Source: Stercorarius parasiticus
Taxonomy: Eukaryota; Chordata; Aves; Charadriiformes; Stercorariidae
DNA length: 64,000 nucleotides
Assembly (NCBI GenBank): GCA_013396915.1
Contig: VWZL01003416.1
Coordinates: 173,477-237,476 of the forward strand
Reading direction: 5' to 3'
Shown piece by piece: positions 1 to 12,781 of this stretch (the stretch's first letter is position 1; every line of letters begins with the position of its first letter). Position numbers and translations under genes: made by a program. Below the pieces are notes generated by a model. It saw nothing but the letters and a program-made list of their open reading frames with translations, had not been told where the DNA came from and did no database searches.

Positions 1-25
1 AGTTTGGTTTGGAGCAGCTGAAGGG

Positions 26-83
26 ATGGGGAAGGGTTGCCCATGGGGAAGGGTTGGCCTTGAGGAGGAAGGGTTGACCTTGG
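26..83. repeat. Short degenerate tandem repeat (about 3 units)
   Basis: Three imperfect copies of a unit containing gaagggttg occur at about 30-39, 47-56 and 67-76, each followed by a cc/gacctt-like spacer. It is a small local repeat at the window edge and may extend upstream. Confidence 0.5.
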
Positions 84-672
84 TGCAAGAGTCCCAGGGG
101 CTGGCGTGGAGGCTGGGTGATGGCAGCCCCTCCAAGGCCGAGTGTTGGGACAGTATATACTGTCTAGATTTGACAGATGCGTTTTATTTGTTTTAGCTTG
201 TCATCCTTTTTATCCTTTCTCTAAGCTGGAGGAGCTTTCCAGAGATGGCTTGGGTGGAAGTGAGGAGAAAGAAAAGGAAGAATACGCCTGTGGGTTTCTT
301 CTTTTGAGAGAAGCGCGTTGGTTTTGGGTGCAACACACAGGTTGCACAGTTGTACCCGCGCGCGCTTTTGGGGGCATGGCAATACCATTCAAACTTAAGA
401 GAGATTTTGAACAGAAATGATGGTTTCTACCTTAGAACGTGAACGTGTGATAATTGCTTAGGTACAGAAATGCTAGGAAGAGTAATTTTTCTTTATTTAT
501 TTAATGGTCAAAAAGAATTTAAATGAAGCAAGGTGGGTGAGATTTGTGTTTTAATCCGTTAGTTTAAGTCAAGGCTACTGTGCCTCCCTGTTTCTGTCTT
601 GCCCTTATTAGCACATGCGCTCCTGCAGCCACAGGGACCAAAGTTATGACTCAGAATTTTACCTTTTGAAAA

Positions 673-716
673 TCGTATATATATATTTTTTTTAATAACG
701 CACTATATATATTTTC
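673..716. repeat. A+T-rich low-complexity stretch
   Basis: Alternating TA runs (tatatatata) flank a T8 run and an AATAACGCAC spacer. It is simple sequence with no apparent function. Confidence 0.7.
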
Positions 717-2268
717 TTAGCTGCCACTTCCCCTCCCTCCCCTTGCTTTGTAAGGAGAAATGGTATAATACTGAATGTGGGCTCTTCACTGACTTTAACT
801 TAGATGTTAGACCCCAACAATGGAGTTGAAATACCAAGAAATTCAGCTAATTCAGAAGACAGTTTTTTCAACCTAAGGTTCTTAAGAGGAAATCAAGAGC
901 ATTCCTCGAATAGTTGCAAAGTGGCTAAATCTCGTCTCCCCGCACCCCGCTCGCTTTCAGCAAATTCCCGACCCTGTGGGTGGAGTTGTCCTGGCGGGTA
1001 AATCCCTCTGGGAACTTCGTCAGCCTGGAAAGGGCCCCAGCGATGGGATTGTTCCAACCCAACTGCCCCCGTGAAGCCTCCTGAGCAGAGACAGCCTCAC
1101 CAGCCCGCTCTCCTGCCAGGCAGGGCTTTTCCTCCTCTCCTGGGACGGACGCGCTGGAGACCTGGGACCCACTGAAAGGAGAACTTTATCATATGTTTGA
1201 AAACTTTTTAATAACCTCTGCGTTATACCAAACCATACGTTGTTCCCCTAAAAACTCCTCAGAGAGAAATACCCAGAGTGCGAAGGCCAGTTGAAACGCT
1301 TACTCCCTGGAGGACAGGAGTTTTTTAATCTCCATCAAACTGCAGCATGGATGTTTCGGATAGTCAATTAATTGCACGGTTGCTATAGCCAACAAGAAAC
1401 TTCCTTTATTGCATTTGAAAAATCAGAATATTTCAGATGTGCTATGGAGAAACTGTCCTAGATCAGTTCTTTTTAAGTTCTGTGTTATTTTAATAATTAG
1501 AAGAATGTAGTTAATTATACAATATTTGTTTCTCATCAGCAGTTAATCTATATAGAAGGGGAAGAGTCTAATTCTCCCCGCTATGTCATGCGATGTGATT
1601 AGGATTGCTTATCTGGGGACACAGGGGAAAAAAGAATTTATAGTTTGTTTTTTGAAGGATGTAGTGCTGTCATTAGCAGAGAGGCATGTTTTAAAACGCA
1701 GCTCCAACTAATGTGCTCCTCGCAGTGGCTCAGCGTAGAAATATGAGAAATGATGTGAAAATGAGGGGAGGATGACGGGACCCTTCAAACATAACCTAGT
1801 GAGTCATGGCCTTCCCCATCACCTTTAGCGTTTATAAAGGAAAGCAAGCTGTGAAAAAACAAGTTAGTGCCTTCTCTGGGGCAACCACCGCGTAGTTGAG
1901 AGCTACAGAGTCTGCTGGAGTAGAAGTCCAAAAGCAAAGTCAATGCAAGCAGCCTTCTGTGCCTTACTGGCATTCAGGTGGCCCTGCTGGGCTTTGCGGT
2001 GGGATTTGAACACCGTCTTTTTGGTTTTGGCCCTGACTGCAAGAGGTTCTGAGCACAGCAGCAAAGCGTGAGTTGTAAGCATGAGCTATGAAAAAAGCTT
2101 GAAAAATGGGTTTTGTTTGGCCTATGGAAGGGCAGGTTCAAGGGTTCAAGGCAGACAGGGCAAAGCGAAGAGGGATGGGTGAGGTTTTTCATAAAAGGTT
2201 GTTGGAAAGACAATAATGGAATGTTCCTCCATCCACTCTTGTGGATGGAGAATTAACAAGCAGAAATT

Positions 2269-2480
2269 TTAGGGGAAAGACATTGAAGTTGGACACACTT
2301 CCAGCGCACATGCAGGTGGACAATGGAAGACACTAGCCAGGGACTTTGTGGTGCTCCGGTCACTGGAGATGCTGAAGAATAAACTGGGCAGCATCAGTCG
2401 GGAGAGGCTCAGGTGGAGCTGGTTCTCCCTGGGGAGGGGAGAGCTGTGCTCCGGCACCTCCCTGCTTCAGGGAGATGTTT
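2269..2480 (+). mobile_element. Possible ancient CR1 relic
   Basis: The segment gtggtgctccggtcactgg (from 2349) with the following agatgctgaagaataaactgg resembles the CR1 3' region where younger copies read gtggtggagtctccatctctgg then agat-tt-aa. The similarity is weak and there is no clear 3' terminal octamer, so it may also be unrelated sequence. Confidence 0.3.
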
Positions 2481-2886
2481 TATTTGTATGCCACACTTGC
2501 CGACCCAGAATAGTGATGTTCTGCTTGAGGCTTCTCTATTTAAGATGCAGCTTCTTATTATTTAGTTCTTAGCGATCTGCTGTGAAGGAAGGAGGAGGTG
2601 GCTCTCCCTGTGATGGAGCAGAGCTCAGCTGGGAGACCCTGGGCTTGCCGAGGGCAACTCCAAGCATTGCACTGATTGTCACACTTGGAATTTTAGCTTG
2701 CGGGTTTTTTCCAACTTATGCTGGTGTAAATGCCATACTGTAATAAAACTCCCCAACAGAGAGAGAGAAAATACTAAATATCTTCAAATTTGCTTTTAAT
2801 ACTTACTGAATGTACGTGTATATATCGATCTATATGGATTCTCTTAATGTATATGTGTTGAGCTATGTTTACATAGTAGTATCATA

Positions 2887-2932
2887 TGATCTGAAAGGTC
2901 CCTTCCAACCTAGGCAATACTATGATTCTATA
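2887..2932 (+). mobile_element. CR1 3'-end fragment (+ orientation)
   Basis: Contains gaaaggtcccttccaacct followed by actatgattctat, the hallmark 3' end of avian CR1. Only about 46 bp remain, a severely 5'-truncated copy. An A+T-rich degenerate run follows immediately. Confidence 0.85.
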
Positions 2933-3027
2933 TAGTAATGTATAGTAATATAGATACAGTAATATCTATCCAATAATAGATGTAGATCTATAGATATATA
3001 TAAAAAAAGTATAGATATATAAATAAA
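2933..3027. repeat. A+T-rich degenerate repeat directly 3' of a CR1 end
   Basis: Repeated tatagtaatgta, gatagatat and tagatatata motifs begin exactly where the CR1 tail stops. It probably arose by slippage from the CR1 terminal octamer or from the A+T-rich target site. Confidence 0.65.
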
Positions 3028-5237
3028 TGTGCCTCTACCCCAGGGAGATGGCAATTTACCGCCATGGCTCTACTGGTTGTTTCTTGGTGGGAAACAGCAA
3101 ATACAGTTTTTAATGACTATTTCTGCCTCACAAAATAGCCCGGCCCATACCTGAGTACCAACAGTGTTGATGTTTCTCCTTCCCTCCCTGCCCCGACATG
3201 ATGAAGAGGGCTTGTTTGCGACAGGTGGATGTTAATTGCTATGGTTTTGGTGAGAACATTCAAATAGGGGAAACCTAGATGATTCACTGAAGTCCGGGAT
3301 CTAAACCCGTCAGGAAGAGAACTCATCAGCCCCTGTGATGATGACTGGTGGCACCGTGTCAGTGGTAGGATCCGAATTTTGCTTTAGTTTTCGCTGGCTG
3401 GCTGACGTTTCTCACTGTGGGTGGACAGGTAAAGAATAGCCATCACCTAATTGCTGCCTCCTCTGGGGCAGGCGCAAGAGAACGTGCTGTGTAACTCCAT
3501 TGTCGGCTGCGGCTGGGTCTGTTGCTGGTTGTCCAGTCCTTTCGGTGTTGCCATGGGAATGCAGTTGTTATATTATGAATAATCGGAGCATTTTCTTTTG
3601 CTGCTGCAGAAAACTGGTGTTGTATAATTACGGCTATCTTTAATGGAAGTTGTTTAACATTTCTATAAACCTGTTGCGGGGAACAAAACTTTTTGCAAGT
3701 GAATGCCGTTTTATAAACGTGCCAGAAAGCCAACACGTGCACACCCACTCCCCAGAAGCGTTGACATCATTAGATCGTGTTGAAGAGCTGCCGCAAAGTT
3801 GCGAAGGACAAATAATGTCTGTAGTTGAACTTCCATCCTTACGATGATCTTGTGGCATGTTTGTCTTTCTACAAATAAATAAATTCTCTTGATGTCAGAT
3901 GATTGTTGTTGTAGCGTATACAGGTGATAATGGTGTTAATAACTGGTGCAAAATGCAAACAATTTTCATTTGATGGCATTTTTTTCCCCTAAAAGTTGGT
4001 GCGGTGGTTACATGGGTCTGGAGGGAAGCTCAGCTGCAGAGCGGCAGGAGCAGCAGGAGGATGCTAGTCCTTCTCTTGCTGGGCAAAGCTTTTTAGCAGT
4101 GTGAAAACTTGATACATGAGGGTTTTTTTGATTCTAAAATGAAGCCTGATGCTGACCGAGCTCTCCCATTGTTTGCATGGGTTGGCAATAGTTCCTTGCT
4201 GAGTTTCTTCCATGACTGAATTCGGCTCTAGGATCTCCTTTCCTCTCGCGGAGCCTCCTGCCCAGGGCAGGCTGCAGTGTTCTGTGCAACATCTCTTCTG
4301 TCTCACCTCTCTTGGTACTGCCGTTCTCTCTGTTCATCCACGGGCTTTCTGGCATATTTCTATCATAAAACAAAGGGTTATGGAAAGGCAAAAGTAGTAG
4401 TAGATACAAGGAGAATTAAATTTTTTTTTTTTTCCACAGTTGAGTCTTCTTCTATGTGTTGCCTTACTGGTCTTTAACAGTCCAAAGATTTATTCAGGCT
4501 TAAGTATTGTCTTACGACCTAAACCCTATTCTGGGTTTGGGTCCAGTTGCGTTCCCACAAGCTTCCTGTGTGACCCTGCATCAGGCATTTCAGTTCTTTG
4601 TCTCAGTTTTACTTGTGAAGCGAGGAGAATAACAACCCCGCTCCAGCCAGATGTTCTGGGGATGGATTCGTGAGTCCTTGCGGGGTAACGTGGTGCTGGG
4701 TCATAGAAATGCTTTTGTGCTCCCGCTTCAGTTGTCAGGATGTCATCTTGGGCTAATGTTCATCACGAAATTAATGTCTCTCCAGTTTCAGGTTATTGTG
4801 GAGTGGCTTGTGTGCTAATGGATTAATTTCAGATGTTTTCAACATAGTTGGTTGTTCTCTTTGTTTCCAATGTAGTCCTAATTTATTTAACAGTATTTGC
4901 CATTCAAGTCGACTGATTTTAGACAGATGTTTGTCTCTTGTGTTTTAGTCTAGACATCTATGATTTACAATCTGCAGCCCATCTGGTGAATTGCCATGGG
5001 AGTATGCTTATTTTCAATGCTTGAAGTATTGCGACATACTCTTTGCAAGTGTTTTTGCAGTAGCAGCTGATGAGCCAGCCATCAGAAAAGGTTTATTTTA
5101 GCAAAAGAATCCGAGTTGTTTGTTCAGATTAGGGCAGCAAAGCCCTCCATTTCTATTCCAAACAACAAACCCCAAAATGTTCTACTCCAAAATGTTGCCT
5201 GTAAATTGAAACTCTAGAATAATATATGGGCCTATTT

Positions 5238-5254
5238 AAAAAAAAAAAAAAAAA
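5238..5254. repeat. A17 homopolymer
   Basis: A run of 17 A bases. No retrocopy was recognised upstream of it. Confidence 0.9.
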
Positions 5255-8200
5255 GAAACAAAGAAAACCCACCTGGGAATGCAGAAGAATAATAGCAGAA
5301 GACCTGGAGAATCCATCTCATCCATCTCCATTCTCTGTGGCTGAACAAGTAGACTTGTCTAACCATTTCTGAATGCTTCAGTGAGCTTTAGAATCTCAAA
5401 GGTTCTTGTAATGTGTAAGTTTAATCTTTGCTGCTGCAGATGGCGGTTGGTAGCGCTCTGTGCCTGGGGTGGGCTGGCTGCAGCACCAGGTCCTTGTCCC
5501 CAGGTGCTTCCCGTTCCCCTTCCAGCCCCGCGGCAGGAGGAGAAGGTGCTGATGCACAAGGGGACAATGTCCTAGGCTGTGACAGACCCCGTCTGGACTC
5601 TCTTCCCCTTATTAAATTAGCCAAGTGTGACGAACCCACGATGCAAGGTGCGGGATGGCGTGTAGGTCTGGCAGGTGAGGAGTGGGACAACTCTTTACCC
5701 TCTCAGGATTAAGTATCTCAAAATGCAACCCACTTAATATTTCAAACGTCAAATGTTTGAAAACTTGTTAGTTCATAATTCTGTAGGGGACAAAAAACCG
5801 CATCAAATTCAGATGCAATAGTACCTCTGTGTCCCAGCTTGGGGTGCCGTGATAGCTTTGGACAGGGCATGTTCGGTGCAACTGATATATTCCAGTTCAT
5901 TTCCTGTTTTTGTGGGTTACTGGATTATTTCTAGAATATGCCCCAAAGCAGAATTCAACATGTGGGAGACACACATTGCAAAAGAGCCTGCTGCTGAGTA
6001 GGAATCTCTTCGTTCTTACGTTAAAACGCAGGGTGCTGTTGTTTAACTACAAGTTGAATGTACTTGAGCCTCCCGCTGCGTGTAGCAGGTCAAGTAGCAA
6101 ACACAGGTAAAATAAACCCTCTTCAAGAGTCTCGAGTGTAAACAGCAAAGGTGCTGTCATGTAAATAAACCGCAAAATGCTCCAGGACCTGTCTGCTTGA
6201 TGCATTTGGCAGAGATTTCTTGAGTATTTCGATTTGATGTTTGGTTGAGGGAGTCTGTCTGCACATGTTGAAAACATCAGTCAAAGGCAGACTTTGGCCT
6301 GGATGTTCTTGCAGGGGCTGTGGCCCAGAGAGCCAAGTAGGGAACAAGTGTACACTATTTGTAGTGTCATGTTAATAACCATAACGCGCCGAAACGCGGA
6401 GAGCAATGTATTTTGTATAACTTTAATTATTTTTTTAAATCCTTATGACAAACTAACTTAATCTGGGATGGGAGGGAGGGTAAAGGACTGGTAGAATGAA
6501 TTTGTGACTTCTGATGTAGTGACAGCGTTTAGAAAGGATATTGAAAAAACATAAAGCAGCCGCAGAAGTTGCAAAGGAGTTTTAAGAAACACGTTTTACC
6601 TCCATCAAAAATGCTTCGCTCTCCGCTTTCAAAGCCCGTGTTTGGATGTACAGATGGAGGTGACTGTGCTTGATGGCAAAGCCATGCAGGTGCCGGAGAC
6701 TCTTTTAGATGCTTCACTTGCATTTAAGTCGTCATTAAAGGCTGGGTCTAAGATAATTTGAAATCCATGGAGTCATTTCTGTTCAACTTGAGGGTTTTGC
6801 TAATGTTTTTGTACCGCTCTTATAAGGTGAAGGAATTACTCCATACTACTAAACTGTGATCTGACTAGAAAATGAAGATTTGAGGTGCCAGACAATGTGA
6901 ATGGACATGTGGTAGGCATCCTTGTATTCACATCCTTACGTGTAGATGAAGTTGTCTTAAAAAAAAACGGACAAATGTGTATGGATAAGCAGCATAAAAC
7001 TCTATATGTTGCCGCCTCCTGGCATGAGGTGGTGTCATGGGGATGGCTGGATTCTTTCGTTAACCGTATGCCTTGATAAGCTGTATTCATAACGCTATTT
7101 TTGCACCTTTCATGACCCTGCCTTTGGCAGATTGAGGGCAGCATAGGTGGGATTTTTTTCCTGACATTTTAGACCTCTCCAAAGGTATTTTTGAAAGCTG
7201 TTATTTTACCCTCTCAAGCACTTAATATTGTAAAAGCTGCTCCTTCTTTCCTCCGTCATGTGGAGTTGCTTTAATCTACAAATTTATACTCATCTAAGGA
7301 CAAATTATTTGAATCCTGGCCAGCAGGAAATTTAAGACCCGGTGTCCTGGTAACTTCAGTAGACACCCAGGAGTTGACTCTTCCTCTGCTTTTAACAGAC
7401 TTAAGTGAGCATCTGAATTAGCTCTTATCTAGGAGAGATTGCACCTCAAGATGGTGGTGATATTTATATATGAAAGCTCTTTACATCTTACTTTAAAGGT
7501 TTTTATAAAGTGGTCTGACGCACTGGTGTTGGCTTGTGCTAAGGAGCAGTTGTAGGCCGTGGCCAAAAGGCTGGGAAAGCCACTGCTGGACGGGAAGGAA
7601 GATGAATGGAAGAATCCAGGACTGGTTTTGGTTTTGTTGGCCTTGTCATCACCTTGTTTGGTCCATGAGCCGCTTGGAGAATAAGCAAGTGGAGGGAGAA
7701 GACACGTGTGCCTGACAGCGACGGCGAGCCTGTTTGTGCTTATTTCATTGAGGAAATTGTTCCGGAACAGCTGCTCGTCCATGTGAAAATGCAAACCCTT
7801 GGGTCCTGGCCAAGGTCAGCAAGCCCTGGGTCATTTGTTTTAGCAAAGCAGGCCAATCTGCCCTTTAATTATCTCTTCTTTTCGTTCGGTCACATCTCTT
7901 GCCCCATAGATGTACTTCCTGAGAAATGCCTTATGTGAAAGATGTGATACCAGTTTTGTTGTGAATCAGAGGGAGGCATAATATTTTTTTCATGGATTAC
8001 TTATAACTGTTAAACTTTACAAAATATAATGTATTTCCCTGGCTGGATTTAATTTTCTACTTGTCTAGTGCAGTAGGTTCTTGTTATTAAAATGTACGGG
8101 ATTCTTAAATTTCAAAGAAAAAGTGCCCAAATCACCAAATTTCATATTGTTTCTCCACTAATGCGGGTATTGCGGTGTGAAACGATAAGTCGGTCGGTGT

Positions 8201-11200
8201 TTGCTAGAAACAGGGCTGAGAAATTCCTGATCTTCGGGGAGTTTTCAGGAACTGCTTTCAGAATGGGAGCTTCTTTATAATGAAGCCTGGTAGGTTTTGC
8301 TCTGAGTAATAAGCTATGCGAGATTGTCAGTGGAAACATGGAGTAAAACACGTGCCCGTGTGCTGGAGCTGGGTTTGAATCGTATTCTACAGTGGACATA
8401 ATTTAGTAATAAAGAGAGAAAAGCAATGTGTTAATAAATAGCAGTAGGGAAGGGGAAATAGTGTAGTAAAATGATCTCTTTGCCCTGTAATGCAACGTGG
8501 AAAGAAAGAAATCAGAAAGACGTAGTGCTATAGCTGGAGGAACTGGAATGCCAAATTTTGGCTTCTATAATTTAAGGAAAAAAGCCTAACTAAACTAAAG
8601 CGATCTTTAATACATGCATAAAAGGTCACTCAGGAACAAGGAGAAAAAAAAAAGCATACTTATTCCAAAACTGGTTTTATACAAGAAGTTTGAAAGTGTC
8701 GTGGATTGCAACCAAGGCTATAATTAACCTTGAAAACCTTGGGACAGAAGTTTCTCAAGTAGTTTGTGACTACTTGGGAAGGAATAAAATGGGCAGAAGA
8801 ACCGACAGTCTCTCCGCGACAGAAGCATCCTCTTGGCCAGGGACGCGGGAGACAGAGATGGGAAGGAGGAGACTTGACTTGATCTGCGGCTTCGCACAAT
8901 CGACCATGATACAAGAAAGAACAGAATAATTGTTGTCATTTCTGTTAGGCTACGTGTGCAGGTGTTTTTTTAAAAAGGCAATAGATCTGCAAAACCTTTT
9001 TCGGTCATCTAAAATGGTTAAAATAATTAGCTGCCACAGCGTCAGAGGAGTGACAGAGCAGCACAGAAGAGGGAGCATGTGGCTTGGAAGAGGAGAACAG
9101 GCTTCTGCTGGGGTGTCAAGCTGTTAATTAGCTCTGCCACAATATGAGACTGAGCTGCTTCTTTTACTGTCCCTTAATTATTGACGTGTGTTAAAAATAT
9201 GAAAACTGTGTGGTCTTGCAGCTTAGGGACAAGCGTGGTCTGTCACCTGCCTGGCTGATGGACTTTGGTGCCTTCAGCCTGGTGGCTCCTCTGCTTTCCC
9301 TCTCACTGCAGAGGAGGGGGAATCGTTCCCTTGCACCTGCAGTTTGGATGGAGCCAGCCCCAGCGTTTCGGGGCAGCCCTCCAGAAGGCGATGAAGGTGT
9401 TCCGTATTTACGGTGTCGGAGCTCGGGGTGGAATTTGGCCTCTGGCTTTGTCAGCAGAGGTGGCCAAAGCTCTTGTGGCTCGGTTTCGTTATGAGCTCAG
9501 GAGACAACCTCAGTTTGTTAACAGCTTCGAAAAGTATTAAAGCGAGCTCCTTTCAGTGTACGGCATCCGTCTTAGAATGGACTGAGTTTTTTCCATCTAA
9601 ATTAAATTTTGTTTTGAGCCACGAGCTTCAGTTAAAACTTGCAAAGTTCTAATTCCTTAGAGGACACATGACTTACATCCATCCTGTGGATACAAGCAAC
9701 AGAGGAACATCCTTCTCTAAATGTTGACTTTTTAACACTTCAAAAATGTTTGACATAACCAAAAATGCTAACAAAAAAAACCCCCAAAAGGTATGGTTAC
9801 ATTTTAGTGTTAATTGGGGAATGGTTTCACTGCAAGGATAGTCTTTAATAGTTCCTGGGACTCATCGTGCTGCGGAGACGGGGTCTGTATTTGACTCGCT
9901 ACCGCCTGAAGTTGTTTTGATACCGCTGATGAGAGAGATGAAATAGCGTGTGCTAAAGTCATTTGGCCAGCCCTGAAATCAAAGCACTGGAAACAAAATC
10001 TAGCTGCAAATCACTAGGCTGTCATTCTTTTAAAGCCTGTTATCCGAATGACTTTAACAGTTAGTGGGGCGTCCGCAAGGTTAAGAATGATCTTGCACGG
10101 TGCACGTTTTGATGATAAAACTCAATATTATGTTTTTTTTTTCATTGGTATGGAAGCGTTACAGTCAACAGTAGCGGTGTGGGAGTTTGATTTCTTCCTG
10201 CAAGTAGATCCGTATGAGCAATTGACACAGGGTTTAGAAGGAGAGATAAGAGTCGTTTGTTGTATAAAGGCTGTCTGGTCTGTACGTAGAAACTCCAAAA
10301 CTGGTCCGTTTTTAAATTTATTTCCACAACAGAATACCTATTTTTGAGAAATACTGGCTAGAGCCAATGTGAATATAAGTAGATAGCATTCTGGTGAGGG
10401 GCTGAACAGGTTGCACATTAAAGCTTTATTCTGTTAGGCGACGTTTATGTGTAACATTGAAATTCTTGTCTGCTTATTGGTGAACTCGGGATTTCTGATT
10501 TTACAGTGACTTTTTTTCTCGCTGTTTTTCAAGTTTGAGGAATCACTGACAAGGAATGAGTCGCGTAACGATGTTATCTATTCGTTTTATCTAATCTCGG
10601 GCATGTTCCATCCTGAAGAACTGCACAACCCTGGATAATCCAGTGTGGATTGTGTCATGGCGTATTTACCAGTATGGGCCCTTACATAGAGATACACTCC
10701 CCCATTTACCGTGGAGTGAAACTTGGCGGTGCCTATAGGCCAAAGTAGTTTCAGAGGAAATAAAAAAACATATTCCACAAAAGAAATTCGCCGAGATTTT
10801 TTTTTTTAATAGGGAAAACACATTAACTCAAATAATATTTCTGTAAAGTTCCTTCTGACCCAATTGTCATTTCATATTTTTGATGGGTTTAAATAGAGAC
10901 ATTTTTATGGCAGCTCCCCCCGCACACATGCCCCAGTAATCGCTTACTGCTTATGCTGAGGTGTTTTTTCCATTCACACTAAAATTGTTGACTCTCTGGG
11001 GAGACAAATAATGTTGAAAGGGCTGTAGAATAAGGGGCGGGGGGGAAACCCACGTGAGCCGAATAAGGAGAAGTAATAATGACTTTTTTTTTTTTCTTAT
11101 CGGGGCTGTAGTACAGGTAAAGTTCCCTGCATAGTTCAGTACAGGGAAGCGTGAAGAGCAGCAGAACCGCACACCTAAAATGACTTCTTTCAGTTTAAAC

Positions 11201-12704
11201 CTTGGAGTTTCCATGTGCTTAAAACACTTGACGATAAATTACCATATTTCAAATGTAGATGTGACTGGTAAAAGCCATACGTGCTGATTAGACTCTAAAT
11301 AACTGCATAGAGAAAATGAACCAAGATCAGAGAAGATATAAATAACCGGGATGGATTCCTGTGTGTAACTTGGATTTTGGGAGGTCGGGAAGTCCTGTGT
11401 GTTGTACGATAAACAGCCTGAGGGGTGTAAAAATGTAGATGGACAGGGAATGACTTTTCGATAATTTAATGCGGACTGGTTTTGCTGGTGCCAGACAATG
11501 GACGGTGTCTCACTTTGTTGTTGGGGATTTAATTAGATTTGTCTAAACTTTGGGAGCAGTCGTTCCTAAAGGCCGTTACATCCCATCTGGGCCTGAAGTC
11601 CTTCAAATGTTTTAGTGTTTAGCTTCCTTACCTAGAATGTGGTCTGGTTTGGAGATGTTAGATGGCTTCTCCAGCAGAGAAGGTTTAGAAATTATCTTTT
11701 TTTTTTTTATTGGTGGTCAAAGCTAAAATTCAGTTTGCAGTAACAAGGAGCAGGGTTCTCTCTGAGCTTTTCTCAAGAGTTGCAGCATGAGTATTTTCTT
11801 AGCCCATGGCAAATGGGGTAACTAACAGGTTAGTGTAAACTTTTCAGTATGTAATAAGGAAGTAGTTGAACTAATTTTTCAAAGTAGGAAACTCGCGTTG
11901 CCAAGAGCTGTCTGATTTTTTGGGGGCTTCATTTCATTGACTGCTCTGTGTGATGTTCCAGATTTTAATGGCTGAACCGTTGAGCAATTGAGCGAACTAT
12001 TTCCATTTTATCTAGACGATTTCTTCTAGCTGTGAGGCTCTGTTTGCAAAAGTCGAATGCTTATGGCACTAGCTTTGTTATACTTGTACTCGGTGCCTCA
12101 AAATGGAACTTGCATGTTCAGGGGCTGGATTTCGGAGTGGAAACCATAAGCTTCTTGCTTGTATAACCACATTCCAAGGTTAGCCTGAATAGCTGAGATA
12201 ATGAATTTGGTCTTTGTGCATTCTTAAATAGATAGATAGTTTTTCACATACGTGAATTATTTTTTTTTTTTTGCTACAATTGGACGCTTTCCTTGGGAGC
12301 TGCCTAATTCCAGGCTGCACAGTTTCTGCTTTGTTCTCGGCTCCCATTCCTTCGACAAGAATAACTTAACCAGATTTCAATATAGGAATTGTGGGCTGCT
12401 AAAGGACATATTGTGTTACTGCTTAATGCTGTAAAAGTTGATCAGTGGGTAATATAAAGTCTATGTTTTAGCTGTTTTATGATGAAAATATTATTTCAAT
12501 GGAATATATGGTAAAGTCGTTGAACAATGATCTTATTCTCAGAACGACGGCACAAGGCATTTTCCATATACCAGAAATCAGTGGAGCTGCTCATTTTGTT
12601 ATTGCAGGCTTCAAAAATAAAGCTATTTTTAGCCTTTTCTGAGCGATTGTGCAATTTTTTTAACTGAAAAACCCCCTAATATCTTATTTCTCTCTTTCTT
12701 TTAG

Positions 12705-12781
12705 GACCAGCAGAGGTTCCCATGATGTCACCCAATGGATCCATTCCCCCTATTCATGTGCCTCCCGGTTATATCTCACAG
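12705..12781 (+). CDS. FNDC3B: FNDC3B coding exon (visible exon 1): proline-rich N-terminal segment
   Basis: A 77-bp internal exon. The acceptor is a good pyrimidine tract ending ctttcttttag, and the donor is cag|gtacgc. It begins with the last two bases of a split Gly codon (phase 1) and encodes 25 complete codons, starting PAEVPMMSPNGSIPPIHVPP and ending GYISQ, then leaves phase 0. This matches the conserved FNDC3B stretch that follows the acidic N-terminus; the region is predicted disordered and proline-rich, with no catalytic motif. Two more AG dinucleotides at 12709-12710 and 12712-12713 create a run of possible in-frame acceptors. Reading through the donor would hit a stop after six codons. 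Confidence 0.96.

Larger units (their letters stand above)
1..12704 (+). other. Upstream intron of FNDC3B, 3' part
   Basis: No coding exon was recognised here. The preceding FNDC3B exon, which encodes the N-terminus and should end with one base of a Gly codon, was looked for and not seen, so it should lie upstream of the window. The stretch holds a short degenerate repeat at the left edge, A+T-rich runs (around 673-716 and 2933-3027), a CR1 3' end at 2887-2932, a possible CR1 relic at 2269-2480 and an A17 run at 5238-5254. The 3' end has a good branch-point candidate (tttaactg, A near 12663) and a pyrimidine tract before the acceptor AG at 12703-12704. The remainder is unremarkable intronic sequence. 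Confidence 0.85.

Noticed and set aside
1..12704. Preceding FNDC3B coding exon with the N-terminus
   Set aside because: I looked for an exon ending one base into a Gly codon with FNDC3B-like N-terminal sequence and saw none, so it is taken to lie upstream.
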